64,000 nt of DNA, taken from the NCBI GenBank assembly GCA_034509425.1, contig JAVTVJ010000439.1, forward strand, positions 62,001-126,000, read 5' to 3'. This DNA comes from Eopsaltria australis. Lineage: Eukaryota; Chordata; Aves; Passeriformes; Petroicidae. Positions 40,801-52,195 of this stretch are shown in pieces (position 1 is the stretch's first letter; the number at the start of each line of letters is the position of its first letter). A program made the position numbers and the translations under genes. Under the pieces are notes generated by a model. The model did no database searches and was not told the DNA's origin. It saw only the letters and a program-made list of their open reading frames with translations.

Positions 40801-43800
40801 CAGGTATAAACTGCTGGTGATTCAGAAAGTTGCAGTGTGTGCAAGACATTAACTGTGGGAAATTGCTTGCCAAAAACTGCACAGCCGCAAGGTTTCCTCT
40901 GAACTTTCTGCTATGATTTTACAGCTGTCTTCACTAAACTTTAGTGCTATAACTTAACTGGCCCCCAGCCTCTCCTTTTTAACTAACACATTGCTTCTGC
41001 ACTCCAGTTATCACTGCTGGTTTTCCCTGATACAACTACACCAGCATTTACCAAGCAGCTGGTAAATGAGCCAAGAGAAAACAAAACTGCATTAGGGTGA
41101 TTGCCTTGGTGGGAAATAGGGTCTGATTCAAAGTCAAGTTGGAGTCTGTGCTATGATATCCAGTGGCCCTGGATTGGATCCATAGTGGGGTGATGGGAGA
41201 GCCCCTCCAAACAGCTCCCAGCACGGGAGGAGGTAACCAGCAGTGATAACAGCCCTGACTTTCTGGGTAAGTACAGGAACAGCATTTTATTTGCCTGGCA
41301 GCTTGTCAAAGCTCCCACATGTATCTGGTTACTGACTTTAAACTTGACCATCTGGTTATTGGCCAGGTAAATTGTGGCTGATGTCCCAGCCTGATTTCCA
41401 TTTCGAGCTGTGTTCTAGAGAGCACGACTGCTGATGTCAGTGGAGACCTTTCTGTGCAGGAGATCCAGTCCCCTTATTCCTGCCAAATGTCAGGAGCAGG
41501 TTTTGCACATTCCCTGACCTAGACCACTCCTAAAATCACAGTGCCAGGGCAGTTCTCCACCCAATCCTCCGTGGCCCAGTGATGGACAGTTTGGTCCTGG
41601 CAGCTGCTTAGCAAAAGGGAAGCTCTCATGCAGTGTCACATGAGGCAGGCACAGGGACCCCCCTTGCCACCTGTCAGCACAATGTCCACTGCTATGCCAT
41701 GTACCCACTTTTTTTGGTTGTTGTTCGTGTGTAAACTGCAGATGTTTGTTTTGTCTTTCAGTCATGAGGCTGTAAGATCAATGTTCCACACACAGATGAG
41801 GTGGGTCGGTCTTGAAAGCATCATTCTCCTCCATTACCCTGTACCCCTCACGCCCCGTGTTTAATGGAAAAGATGCAAAGACCCCAAGGGGCTCCCTCTG
41901 TTTGCACCAAATTCCACTTCTCCTGTTTTCTAAACTTCTCCTCCTCCCTTGTGTAAAGCCCCACTAAACCCAAACCTCACTTAACTCTGCATTTTGTAGT
42001 AAATTAAAACGATAGTGGTAATACTGTGACTGTCTTCCCCAGGGTGAATTCCCTCTCTGCCTCTCCCTTGGCTTCCTCCCTGTCAGTATTTCCCCTTTCC
42101 ACTTCTCATTTCTCCTCCCCTGGAGGCAAGAGCATGAAAGTCAGAACAAGGTCTCGCTAATCTTGTACAGCCCAAAATAAAACTTGCGTACTAGGAGATG
42201 AGAAATGACTGTGTTACTGACACACTAAATACTCCACGTTTCTCCTGCAACAAACTGTGCCCCAGGAATGTGTTGCCTACAGTAGCAGTACCATGAGATG
42301 CAGGTTTCAATTCCATTTTTTATCATAATCCATGATTAATGTTCCACCTTTTAATGATGCCACTGTTACCTGATCCAAACTAAATAAATCATAAAAGTAC
42401 GTGCAAAACAAAAAGTTTCTGCTTGACTCGTGGCATTTGGTGTATTATTGTCAGTGTTCTTAAGGGGACACTGCTGTCTTTAAAATTTAATTTCAAGCAG
42501 GCATGCAGCTTCCTCAAAGATGTGAAATACAAGTGAAGAAGTGCTCTTCTTCACCATTGAATCTTACTCAGTATTTTATAGACAGGGCCATTAAAAATGG
42601 GGCAAATGAATTTCACTTCTGATTAGGGTTGCTATTTGGGGCAGTTTGAGTTTTGAGCTCTCGGGCACTGGCTGTGCCTGTGCATGCAGCTATCAAGGTC
42701 CCTGCTGCTCATGGCAGATGCTGAGGAAAGAGCCCTGGACAAGCTCAGGGGTGTGCTCCTGGCTGCCAGTGTCTCTCTAACTACAGTATTTAAAACATGC
42801 CATGTGTTTCCTGGCTTACCCCAAAGGCTATCAGTCCCCTCCACACAAGGGATGGCTGCTTAAAATACTCCTACAGTGCTTGGGCTACCAGGGGCATCAT
42901 GAAAGTCAGAGGCTTGGTTGTGCTTCTCTGGTTGCATGACTCACTTTAACGAGGATCCTGTGAAGTGTGAACAGGAATGTTTATGGTGTAAACTTTTCAG
43001 ATGGCAATTGCTCTTTTTTTTGTGCGTTTCCTCCTAGAGTAGCTGGCTGCACTTTGGCATTTTCCTGTGGTTGTGACATAACTAATAGCTGCCCTTTGTG
43101 ACAATGGCATGTTTAGTGATAAGTTTTGTATAAAGTATGTTGTTGATATGAAAACACCCAGAAAAGGTCGAGACCAGCCTTGGAGAAGAATTTTGACAGC
43201 AGCTTTAGCAGAGCTGGAAGGCTCAGAGCTGAGAACCTGTAATGGGAATTCCAAGGGAATTAAAAGGGAATTACAGGAGAATTACTATCCCTTTGCAATA
43301 ACATGACCACACAGAGTAAATCATGTCCTCCCCAAAAGACTTTTAATGCACCTGGTGATGTCTGTGAGTCCTCTACCACCTCTGCCTTTAGTGAGGCTTT
43401 TCTTGGGTTCCACCTAAAGCACCTCATGGTCAGCAGGTCCCCCTCAGGTCCATCTCAGTGCAGACATATACATTAAACACACTATAAAAGAATTAAATTA
43501 AAGCTCACTGGTAGCTGGGAGAGCAGGTGGATACAGAAGAACCACCTCACAGCTGGTATTTGATGGATTTTTTTCCCCATTCTGGCTGAATTCTCCAGCC
43601 ACTTGTGCTTGTCTAGTACCTGCAGCTGAGAGATGGCCTAGAACACGTGGGAGAGTCAGTGTGTAGAGTGAAACAGAAAGGGAATAATTCTGAGTGCCCA
43701 CATTATTTAAGACATAAGGGAAAAGCAGGTACAAAGGTCTGGTTTTCCAAATCCTATCATTAGGGGCTTGCCATGGATTTCAGTAACAGAGGCTGGCAGT

Positions 43801-46800
43801 TGAATTGTGGTAATAGGTCAAATGAGCTATTTAAAAATAGGCTCTTTCCAGATAATTATTTCTAAGCTTTTATGTGGAAATGCATGAACAGGATGAGGGC
43901 ATCTCTTATGCAGCACCCAGAGGGAATTTGCCTTAACTTTTCAAAGTGAAAACGATACCGAAGGCAGCACAGCTCAGGATCTGGGAGTATAGCCAGGGGT
44001 GTGTGGGTAGCATGCAAAGCAGGACTTAAAAAAAGACCCAAAATCCAAACTCAGCATTTTGGTGCATATTTCTGATCTCAATGTTTTTTCCTTCTGGTGA
44101 GATCTCCTGCAACAAAATAAAAGTTGATGTGTAGGTTCAGCCCCCATACGGATAAAGTAATGGAGCCATAACCTGTTTATAGCTCAGACCTTTACATATC
44201 CCTCCCAGGGACTTGCAGAAGGGCAGGAAAAACTGGTGTGGCTGTGTTCCTGCTCTCTGTTCAGTCAACCAGACTGCTGTTCACCTCTTCATTGTCTCCC
44301 CAAAGACTTAAAGCAGAGCCTTAGGGCGAGGGCTCACCTGTGCAAGGCAGGGCAGGCTGCAGGATTCATCCCTGAGGATGCATCAGTGGCTGCACTTCTG
44401 CTTCTGCTGCTTCTCCAAGTGCACATCCCATCTGCTCTGCCCTCAGGATCGAGCTGCGGGCCCTGAGCAAGATTTCCCCAGGGGATGAGCTGACAGTTTC
44501 CTACGTGGATTTCCTGAGCCTGAGCGAGGAGCGGCGCAAGCAGCTGAAGAAGCAGTACTACTTCGACTGCACGTGTGAGCACTGCAAGAAACAGCTCAAG
44601 GATGACCTGATGCTGGCAGTGAAGGCAGGGGAAAGCAAGGTATGGCTTGTCCTGCTGTGCCCAGACCCAGTGGTGGCTGCATCTCCTCCACTGAGGTGTC
44701 TGTGGGTCTACAGGACTGTGGTTTCTCAGCACGGGGAAGCTCTCAAGAGGAGCAGAGTCAGATTTTGGCAAAAGCATGACCGATGCCAATGTGAAAAATG
44801 AGAACAGAACTGAACCTTGATTGGACACAACACTAATTCAAACCCATCATGCAAGACCAGCTTAATCCTTATTATGCAAGATAAGTGCAGTTTTTAATTT
44901 TAAAAAGCCCACAGAAGCTGCCTTTAACCTAGAAGTCCATCAATAAGCTTTTCCAAAAATATTGGCAAACTAGGTCTAGTGCTGAGAAAAACACTGGCAT
45001 TTAGATTGTGGTTTGTTTTTTTTTCTTCTGAGAAACTGCAAGGAAATCTACATTTTGAGCAGCAGAAAGAGAAATGTGTTGCAGATCTGTGGACTAATGA
45101 GTGCTGCTGAAACTCTGGTTTGTACCATCACACCGGCCCCAGGAATGTGGGAAGCCTGAACTGCCAGTCCCTCTTTGCAAAGGCCCATCACAGGGAGTTT
45201 GCACCATCACTTGGCATTTCTGTGGGTTTCCTGCAGGCAGACTGACTGTGAGGAATTCACATGTTTAACTGCTCGTTTTCAAGTTCTCCTCTGGTGCAAA
45301 AGACCCTGCTATATAACCCCATTTTAAATTATCAAGCTTCATTTTACAGCTAATCCTCACTACTGTACTCTCCACTTATAACATAAAGCTGTTCCAGAGC
45401 CCAGTTCTCTGATGGGGAAGGATTTTTATCTGGCTTTCTGCAGGAATAGTTTTGAACACATTCTCCAGCAGACAGCATAAAAAAAATCATCAACTCTCAT
45501 TCAACACCTGCTATCAAGCCTTGACTGAACAGTGAGACCACAAATCACAGAAGGATTTGGGTTGGAAGGGACCTTATAGATCATCTCATTCCACCTGCCC
45601 TGCCATGCACTAGACATGCACCATGCCCTTTTTGTGAGCATTAGAGGTGCTGTGCAGCACAGGGCAGGAAAACATGCACTTCTGGGGGAATGTTCTCCAC
45701 AGCCTGTGCAGGAAAAGCCTGTGAGAATGCAAGGTGCATGATTTCAGCTAGTAAAAATACACCCTATCCACAGACAATAAGTATCCAGGCTGACCTCACC
45801 CGCAGAGCACGATGGCTGTGTGGCATTTCCTGGGTTCAGGCACACTTGCCTGGGAGCAGCAGAGCTCACAGCTGCGTGGAAAAAGTGCTAGGAATACATG
45901 GGAGATGGACAGCTTCCATCCTCAACAGCTGCTCCGACCTCCAGCCCTTCACCCCTCCCAAAGAGTAGCAAAGTTCCCATTGTTTATAGTGGTAACCAAC
46001 TCAGAAGTCTAGTAAAGGCAAAGAAGGATTTTTTATTAGACAAAACCCCCGTGGAAATGCTGTTTGAGGTCCCTATTCTGGGAGTCTTGACTCAAACAGT
46101 ACAGCAATGTGATTTGCACTGATATTAACACTGCCTGTGGCTGTGCTCTGTGCCCCAGGCCAGCCTGTGTGCTGCTCAGACAGCTGCCCAAATCTGGTCA
46201 GCTACAACAGCTTCAGTATAAAGCTATAGAATAATTTATCATAACACAAATGTATCCACAAATAGATGAGAGGTAAATGGCTCTGAAAACTACTGCTTTT
46301 CCCTCAATACTAAACTTCAAAAAGGATTTCCTAACTAGGTGAATTTCAGATTCCTCAGAAGTCTAATTTTCCCAAAAAGACAATAAGAGAGTCCTACAGT
46401 CCTGACTCCCAATCTTTGCATCCTTCATTGCAATGCTGAGACTTTACTTTTGATCTATACCCAGAGGTCCTCTCTGCCTGCTGGCTCTGCTGTGTGTCTC
46501 CAGACCAGGCTCTTCCCAAAAATTCCTGGAGTCACGTGATTTCAGGCTGATTTCAGATTCCCCACTTGCGAAAAGGAAGGTCATGATAGCTAGAATAGTT
46601 GGAAAGTGCAAATTTGAAGGGCTCAGAAAAGAAGATGAATGGTTGTGCTGGATATTATGTTATATTTCAGTATGAAAGGAAGAGAGAGGAGGCAGATAAT
46701 TATGAGCTCATTAGTGTTTTGCCAGGTGTTCCTAGATGTCTCTAAATGCATGGTGAAACACAAACTTCGCGCAGGAGAACACCTTCCTCTCCGGGTGCAC

Positions 46801-49800
46801 CTGAAATCTGAGCTCAGCCATCTCAGGGTATTTGGAACTAATGACAGCAATTCTCAGGGTGGGTAAAATTCAGGGATCTTTCCCATTCCACCAATCTCTC
46901 ATTCAAGAGCCTCATTTCTCTCAAGCAGCTGCACTAGGAGCACCTGATACTCACCAGCTGGTGGCTTTCATAGCCTCTCTGGTATCTCATGGGACCTCTC
47001 AGTTGCCGGGTGAATTCTGTCCCTTTTCCAGAGGGGAGGAGTGGCCAGGATCGTCGAGGAACCCAGAGGTCACCTGGCCACTACCCTTATGGGGAATACT
47101 CTTGCTGAAGTCAGCAGGACCTTCACCTTTTGACCAGGAACTGGGACCATTTCAGCCCCTTCCAGCCCTGGGCAGGTCTGAGGGGCACTGGTATTTGCAT
47201 CCAGCAGTGGGAGGTGGGTGATGTGGGAAGCATCCCACTCAGCTGATTTGGACCAAGCATCCTTACAGCAAATATATTTTGGCATGTGCGAGGCAGTGCA
47301 TTTTTCCTCATTGGTTTCCCTGCTGCTGTCCCCAGCCCTCTGCAGACACGGTGAAGGAGGTGATCCAGCTCTCCAAGGACACTCTGGAGAAGATCAACAA
47401 GGCTCGCATGGAGGGACATTACCACGAGGTGAGAACTGGTGCTGGTGCTCTCTTGCTGCACACACTGCCCAGGAAAGGAGGCCTTGTCCCCCTCTACATT
47501 CATGATTTATGGATGAAACAACCTCCCCACTGCTGCAACCTGAATATTCCATGTGCTTCCTGCCCTCTTGGCTGCTCAAACTGGAGAAGCTGATACTGGT
47601 TTCTGCCCTCTGTAAAGCACAACCATGTCTGAGACATCCCAGAATTTTTTTGTAGTGATGACACAAGGAGATTTGGGTAAATTCCAGCACCTCTGACTGA
47701 CACAGGTGCTGAACCAAGGCCTCCTTGGTGAAACTCATGAGTTATAGGGCAGGTGTAACAAGTCAGCTCTGCCAGGTAGCCTCACAAAAAGAAGGGCAGT
47801 GGGTTTGGAACAAGACAGGGGATTTTGTTTGTGTTGATCTCTTCAGCTCCTTGTGTTGCTCATTTCTTGGGTTCTGAGGATAGGTGAGTGGTTTGGGAGA
47901 ACCATGTCCCACCTGAAGCCCAGGCTACAAGGGCAAAGGGTGAGAGAGCTCAAGTAATTTCTTTTTTTCTCCCTCTTTTGCTCACCCAGGAAATATTTAA
48001 TTGTTCTCCTCAGAGAGCACTCCAGGTTGAGTAACAGCCTGTGGGTTTTACTGTCTTTGGGAAAAGGCTGAAGCCCCTAGAGCAGAAACCTGGACACTGA
48101 ATCACAGCTAGGTCAGGCATGGAACAGTGCAGCTCTGTGTCTCCAGCCCCAAGGGTAATTGAGAGTATTCCTTGCCTTGAATGCTTTCAGGAGGCTGGGA
48201 GGATGGCTGGGGTATGAGAATCCTGTAGGTACCTGACAATACTCAGCCTCCTGGAGTCTTTCTTCTCCTGAGCAGCAGACATCACTTTTTCCTCACCAGT
48301 TTTATGAGTGTAACCTTAGGAGAAAAAGCTTTGAGTACCAATCATTTTCCTAGGCTGATGTTTCTCAACAAATGAAAGCACATCTCTTCCACATCTTCTC
48401 TGAGAAGCACACCTTCTCAGAGGCTGACTCTGCAAACCACAGAACTCTGGTGAGGCAGCTTCAGGCCCAAAGGTGCTTGGGCTCACCCTTGCTCTCCCTG
48501 CTTCCTCCACACTCAGGTGGTGAAGCTGTGCCGGGACTGCCTGAAGAAGCAGGAGCCTGTGCTGGGGGACACCAACATCTACCTGCTGAGGATCCTCAGC
48601 ATTGCCTCCGAGGTGCTCTCCTACCTCCAGATGTTTGAGGAAGCAGCTGACTATGCCAAGAGGATGGTGGATGGCTACCTGTGAGTCTGTGCCCTCCTTT
48701 CAGCAGCTCTCTGTGCCCATGCAACGTTAAGCACTGTGTTGCTTACAGGAATAATTTTCTCAGTCTGCTCCCATCAGGGCAGTGGTGGTGAAATTCATAT
48801 GGGGACCTTTTTGTGCCACCAGACAGAGAGGGATCCCTTCTTAAATGCACAAGGACTCCCAAAAACCTTGGTTCACTAAACTGGAAGGGGCAAATGGTTT
48901 AGGAACATCTTTCATTAGCCTTTTGTTTTGCTTCAGGAGCATCTCAGAGCTGCCCTTAAAGCAAGACACAGAGTCTGGCTGCAGGACAGAGAGGCTGTGA
49001 CTGCCTGTTCTCTGCATGCTGCAGGAAGGAGAGGTCAGAGAGAAAAGAGGAACCATGTCAAATGGCTGTCCCTCAAGATATCCCCTCGCTCTTGAACAGT
49101 ACATGGATTTTGTCTTTGCTAATTATATAGTCCTGTGGTAAAACCTCAGTGAGAATAAAGAAATTCAGGTAGATCCAGGGTAAACATCACATTAAAAATT
49201 ATGTGCTTTACTATTACTGAGGTTTTATGACAGGACTGATGAGTATTTAACAGAAGGAGAAAAAAAAGGAAAGAAAGAAAAATAATGGAAACTGCAGAGA
49301 AGAGAGAAAAGCCTCATTTGTCATCACATTCACTCTCCTGCTGAGAGCATCTCACACTCATTACTTGTCCTTTTTGGTCAGTTCTACCCCAAAAGGCCTG
49401 TGATATTTTGTTCTTTTGCAGAGGGGTGACACAATCACCTCCCTGGCTTGCAGCCCTGACAAATAACTTCATGTCCCAGCCCTGGCACTGAGCTAATTTA
49501 TTGAGAGGAAATTCCTTCCCCTCTGTGTTCCTCAGTTTTTCAGACCACAGTAGGGACCTTGGTAGTTTCCTTTCTTGCTTTAACTGCCAATTCAAAATTC
49601 CAAATAAGTTCTTGAGGTCAGGTTTTCAGCTAAGTGCAAGCAGCTTCTAACTCTGCTTCAGCTCTTAAAGTTGGATGTAGAGGAGAAGTTTCATTTTTCC
49701 CACCTTAGCCACTGACAATTCCCAGATGAAGGGATGCATCTGCAGAGGGTGAGATGAACATTTCTGGAGTTTCTGGAACCGCCTGTTTCTCTTCCCATTT

Positions 49801-51949
49801 GAATGAGAAACCGGTGATTGTTGCATTTTCACTTCTCTAAGCGTGTCAAGTTAAGCTGGTGCCAGCTGAGCTGTAGGGACAGATTTGGGTTCTCTTTGTG
49901 CCAAAATACTGACAGCTTGGCGTCCTCTTGGCATGAGATGACAGAGTTTGGCTTTCTCCAAGCCAGGTGCTGAACTTTCCCAGTTCACATCCCATCTTTC
50001 ACAACTCCTGTCCTTGCACAGCTCTGTCCTTGAGTGAGGTGTCCTTGCCCCTTACTAAGGGCACATTTTGGGGACACCGGCTGCAACAGGCTCTTCACCT
50101 GAGTAAACAACCTGCTCTTTGGCAAACATATCAATGTCAGTGGCACTTTTGGGAATCCAGATTTCTCCTGAACTAAAATTACCCAATGTTTTCCCAGGAA
50201 AATATACCATCCCAACAATGCACAGCTGGGGATGGCCGTGATGAGGGCAGGAGTGACCCACTGGCACGCTGGCCTCATTGAAGCTGGCCATGGCTTGATC
50301 TGCAAAGCCTATGCCATCCTCCTGATAACCCATGGACCTTCCCACCCAATTACCAAAGACCTGGAGGTAAGTGTCATCTTCTGTCTTGTCTCTGCTCTCT
50401 ACCTGGGCAAGATTACAGTCCAGCTGTAGAAACAACCATCCATAAGAGCTGAGAGATGTATTAAGTGCTGACTGCTTCTTATTGGTGCTGTGGTTTTATC
50501 TAGATTATGTTACATTCTGCTGGGAAATGCATGTTCTTTCTTACTGAAAATTTTCATCCCTGAAAAATAGCTTTATTCTGCACCAGACCATACATGAGAA
50601 ATGGCAGCTGAGCCCCTGAATTTTCTTTGAAACTGCTGTGCCCAAAGACAGAGCCTCCCATTCTTCCAACCTGATTTCACTGCTCTCAGATGGATGACAT
50701 TGCACTTTGAGTGTATCAAATTACAAATGGTGGATGTGCCCAGTTTACCAGCTGATTTTCTTTATTGGTGTCCATTCTTCTTTATTTACCACTCCCCACT
50801 CCTTCTAGGCAGCAGTGTATTTTTTCCTCACATGACTGATAGGTGCATTTCCTAGCTTAGAGTCAAGAGCTGCAGATCCCAGGGAATTACATCTGCTCAG
50901 ATGTGAGGAATTATTTACAATTGCAGCTGGGGATCCATCGTTTCTTTAGCCTTTAATTCACTTGATGTGACCTGCTGGCTTTATAGCATTCTCCTTTATT
51001 ACCCCCAAAAATTTATAGGATACCAGATGAAATCCTTTATTGATGTCTTAGTCCCCATATAGCAGAGCTATAACCTTTATTAGTGCAATTTTATATCTTC
51101 AGAAAAATTAATATCTACTCCCTAAAGCCAACCTGTTGGTTGTTTCCATGTGTCTAGTAAAGGATGAGACACAGCACCTCCATTTCTGTGTTTCCCTTCA
51201 CATTTTAGGAAGAAAACAGTGAATATACGGCACATGCTTATCTCTGTGCTCCTAAACAAAGGGTTGAATAAATGCACAGATGGGTGTAAAAATATGTCCT
51301 AGAATCCCTTCTGATCCTCTGGGGTAATGCAGCACCAGGAATGACTCTGCTGATGAATGCTGGGGTGTAAAGGGTGCAACTGTGGGACTGAGCATCCCTC
51401 TCCTCCCACCTGAGGTGAACCCACCCTGGTGATGGGCCACCCCACGGGCCAGGCCCAGGGTGAGGATGGGAATTGCACTCATTCCCTGGCTCTGCACAGC
51501 ATCACCTCTTGGTCCTGCATCAATTTTGGGAGCATGAGGCTTGCCAGTAGCCTGTGGAAAAGCTGGATGCAGGAAAGGCTGATGCCTTCCTCCATACACA
51601 GGCAAATGGGTTTGAGAAAAGAACGAGCTCTCTGTGTTCAGCCAGCTTTGGTCCTGCTGGTGGGACACTGAGGGCAAGGTGCATGGCCTAGGACATCCCC
51701 TGGGGACAGGGCCTGTTTTTTGGCAGTGTTTTGTTCCCTTTCTTTGAGGTCCCCTGCATCACAGGGTTTGTAACCTGCTGTGTCCCTCAGGTCATGCGTG
51801 TGCAGACGGAGATGGAGCTGCGCATGTTCCAGCAGAACGAGTTCATGTATTACAAGATGAGGGAAGCTGCCCTCAAAAACCAGAAGATCCAAGTCATGCC
51901 TGAACCCAGCAATGAGAACGCCCCAAGCCTCTTCCACAAAAAGGAATAA
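28702..51949 (+). CDS. SMYD1: SMYD1, muscle SET/MYND lysine methyltransferase (ten coding exons)
   Basis: SMYD1 is a heart- and skeletal-muscle protein that methylates lysine and acts in myogenic gene control and in myosin folding at the sarcomere. Ten exons with GT-AG borders and matching phases join to 491 codons plus stop; the human protein is 490. The first ATG (28702, [11 protein letters not shown]) was chosen because the human protein has the same short extension; an in-frame ATG follows at 28717. The MYND zinc finger uses C52, C55, C65, C68, C74, C78, H86 and C90. The SET core has NHDCWPNC at 205-212 and the SYVDF tyrosine Y252, and the post-SET cysteines are C274, C276 and C279. Helical C-terminal repeats fill exons 7-10. 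Just before the SET core this copy reads LCQA where human has LGLV. FABP1 converges on it from downstream. Confidence 0.98.
28839..31719. other. SMYD1 intron 1, first part
   Basis: Non-coding. No repeat or RNA gene was recognised before the inverted-repeat copy at 31720. Confidence 0.5.
31720..31983 (+). repeat. Intron-1 copy of a repeat (plus orientation)
   Basis: This 264-base unit is repeated in reverse complement at 41138-41413, about 94% identical by eye. It lacks a 12-base insertion that the other copy has. The family is unknown; an LTR fragment is possible. Confidence 0.9.
31994..32038 (+). repeat. GATA/GACA microsatellite
   Basis: AGATAG, AGAGAG, (ACAG)n and (ATAG)n units directly after the repeat copy. 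Confidence 0.9.
32660..32731 (+). repeat. CR1 LINE 3' tail fragment
   Basis: TTGGAGTAGATGACCTTTAAAGGTCACTTCCAACCC followed by TTTTATGATTCTG (given here as adjacent words at 32669-32731), typical of the CR1 3' end on the plus strand, in SMYD1 intron 1. Confidence 0.9.
32732..36403. other. SMYD1 intron 1, middle part
   Basis: Non-coding. No exon or additional repeat recognised. Confidence 0.5.
36404..36552 (+). repeat. (TAAATA)n hexanucleotide array
   Basis: About 150 bases of ATAAAT units with occasional TAAATACAAATA variants, followed after a short gap by (TA)n at about 36566-36580. The array lies in intron 1, about 0.9 kb before exon 2. Translations of it on the minus strand are low-complexity artefacts. 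Confidence 0.96.
36581..37432. other. SMYD1 intron 1, last part
   Basis: Non-coding, moderately GC-rich, ending in the exon 2 acceptor. Confidence 0.5.
37433..37609 (+). CDS. SMYD1: SMYD1 exon 2 (MYND finger)
   Basis: Acceptor CCCTGCAG and donor AACATCAG|GTGAGA. It encodes the whole MYND zinc finger, C52 to C90, used for protein contacts such as with skNAC. Confidence 0.97.
37610..39881. other. SMYD1 introns 2 and 3
   Basis: Non-coding around exon 3. Intron 3 has an AT-rich block at about 38750-38930. No repeat family recognised. Confidence 0.5.
38258..38471 (+). CDS. SMYD1: SMYD1 exon 3
   Basis: The acceptor CCTGGCCAG has a weak pyrimidine tract; the donor is GGGGTG|GTATGC. It encodes residues 106-176 between the MYND finger and the SET core, including ISHIFGV. 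Confidence 0.95.
39882..40012 (+). CDS. SMYD1: SMYD1 exon 4 (SET core)
   Basis: Acceptor GGGACCAG, donor GGCAA|GTGAGT. It carries NHDCWPNC, the conserved SET motif for cofactor binding and folding. C208 also belongs to the post-SET zinc site. Confidence 0.97.
41138..41413 (-). repeat. Intron-4 copy of the repeat (minus orientation)
   Basis: Reverse complement of the intron-1 copy at 31720-31983. It has an extra 12 bases near 41270-41281. The pair is inverted, about 9.2 kb apart, and brackets exons 2, 3 and 4. Confidence 0.9.
41762..41800 (+). CDS. SMYD1: SMYD1 exon 5 (39-base cassette)
   Basis: Thirteen codons (N220-M232, [12 protein letters not shown] core) between TTTCAG and ATGAG|GTGGGT. 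The length is divisible by three, so skipping keeps frame. The mammalian skeletal and heart forms skm-Bop1 and skm-Bop2 differ by a 13-residue segment, which this exon appears to match. Confidence 0.93.
41801..44446. other. SMYD1 intron 5
   Basis: Non-coding. No repeat recognised. Confidence 0.5.
44447..44639 (+). CDS. SMYD1: SMYD1 exon 6 (SET end, post-SET)
   Basis: Acceptor GCCCTCAG, donor AGCAAG|GTATGG. It holds the SET tyrosine in LTVSYVDF and the post-SET cysteines in FDCTCEHC. Confidence 0.97.
45544..45640 (-). repeat. CR1 LINE fragment
   Basis: ATCACAGAAGGATTTGGGTT, GGAAGGGACCTTATAGATCATCT: the complement of a CR1 3' end, in SMYD1 intron 6. Confidence 0.9.
47336..47428 (+). CDS. SMYD1: SMYD1 exon 7
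   Basis: Acceptor TGTCCCCAG, donor CACGAG|GTGAGA. It encodes 31 codons at the start of the helical C-terminal domain (PSADTVKEV). A second AG ten bases in would break the frame. Confidence 0.95.
48517..48680 (+). CDS. SMYD1: SMYD1 exon 8
   Basis: Acceptor CACACTCAG, donor GGCTACCT|GTGAGT. It encodes TPR-like helices around residues 329-382 ([15 protein letters not shown]). Confidence 0.96.
50198..50366 (+). CDS. SMYD1: SMYD1 exon 9
   Basis: Acceptor GTTTTCCCAG, donor CTGGAG|GTAAGT. It encodes residues 384-439, very similar to mammals ([16 protein letters not shown]). Confidence 0.97.
51791..51949 (+). CDS. SMYD1: SMYD1 exon 10 and stop
   Basis: Acceptor TGTCCCTCAG. It encodes the last 52 residues, including [11 protein letters not shown] and a C-terminus LFHKKE, then TAA at 51947-51949. 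Confidence 0.97.
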   Translation, partial: VMRVQTEMELRMFQQNEFMYYKMREAALKNQKIQVMPEPSNENAPSLFHKKE

Positions 51950-52195
51950 ACCTTGATCTTGACACCAGTTCGTGCCTGTGGGGTGACACCACCTGTGGCA
52001 CTTTCAAGCATTGGGAATGTGACACAGCAGTGTGGTATATCCACAAGGATTGTTTCCAGTGGCACAAGTCTGACAGCATGGACCTGCTGGGGGAGCATCC
52101 TGAACACTCTTCTGAGGGCTTAAAGCAGAAGAGGTCCTGGCAGAAACAACATCCTTTTTTTCTATCTCTAAAGCATTAAATAATCAAAGCAAAAA
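51950..52195 (+). other. SMYD1 3' UTR
   Basis: A short trailer from the stop codon to just past the ATTAAA poly(A) signal at 52175-52180. Whether longer forms exist cannot be seen. Confidence 0.6.
52175..52180 (+). terminator. SMYD1 poly(A) signal
   Basis: ATTAAA, the common variant signal, 226 bases after the stop. Confidence 0.6.

Larger units (their letters stand above)
45641..51790. other. SMYD1 introns 6 to 9, non-exonic remainder
   Basis: Apart from exons 7, 8 and 9, no gene, RNA or recognisable repeat was seen in these introns. Confidence 0.45.

Noticed and set aside
47344..47346. Alternative acceptor AG ten bases into SMYD1 exon 7
   Set aside because: Its use would shift the frame; the upstream AG at 47334-47335 keeps the known residues PSA.
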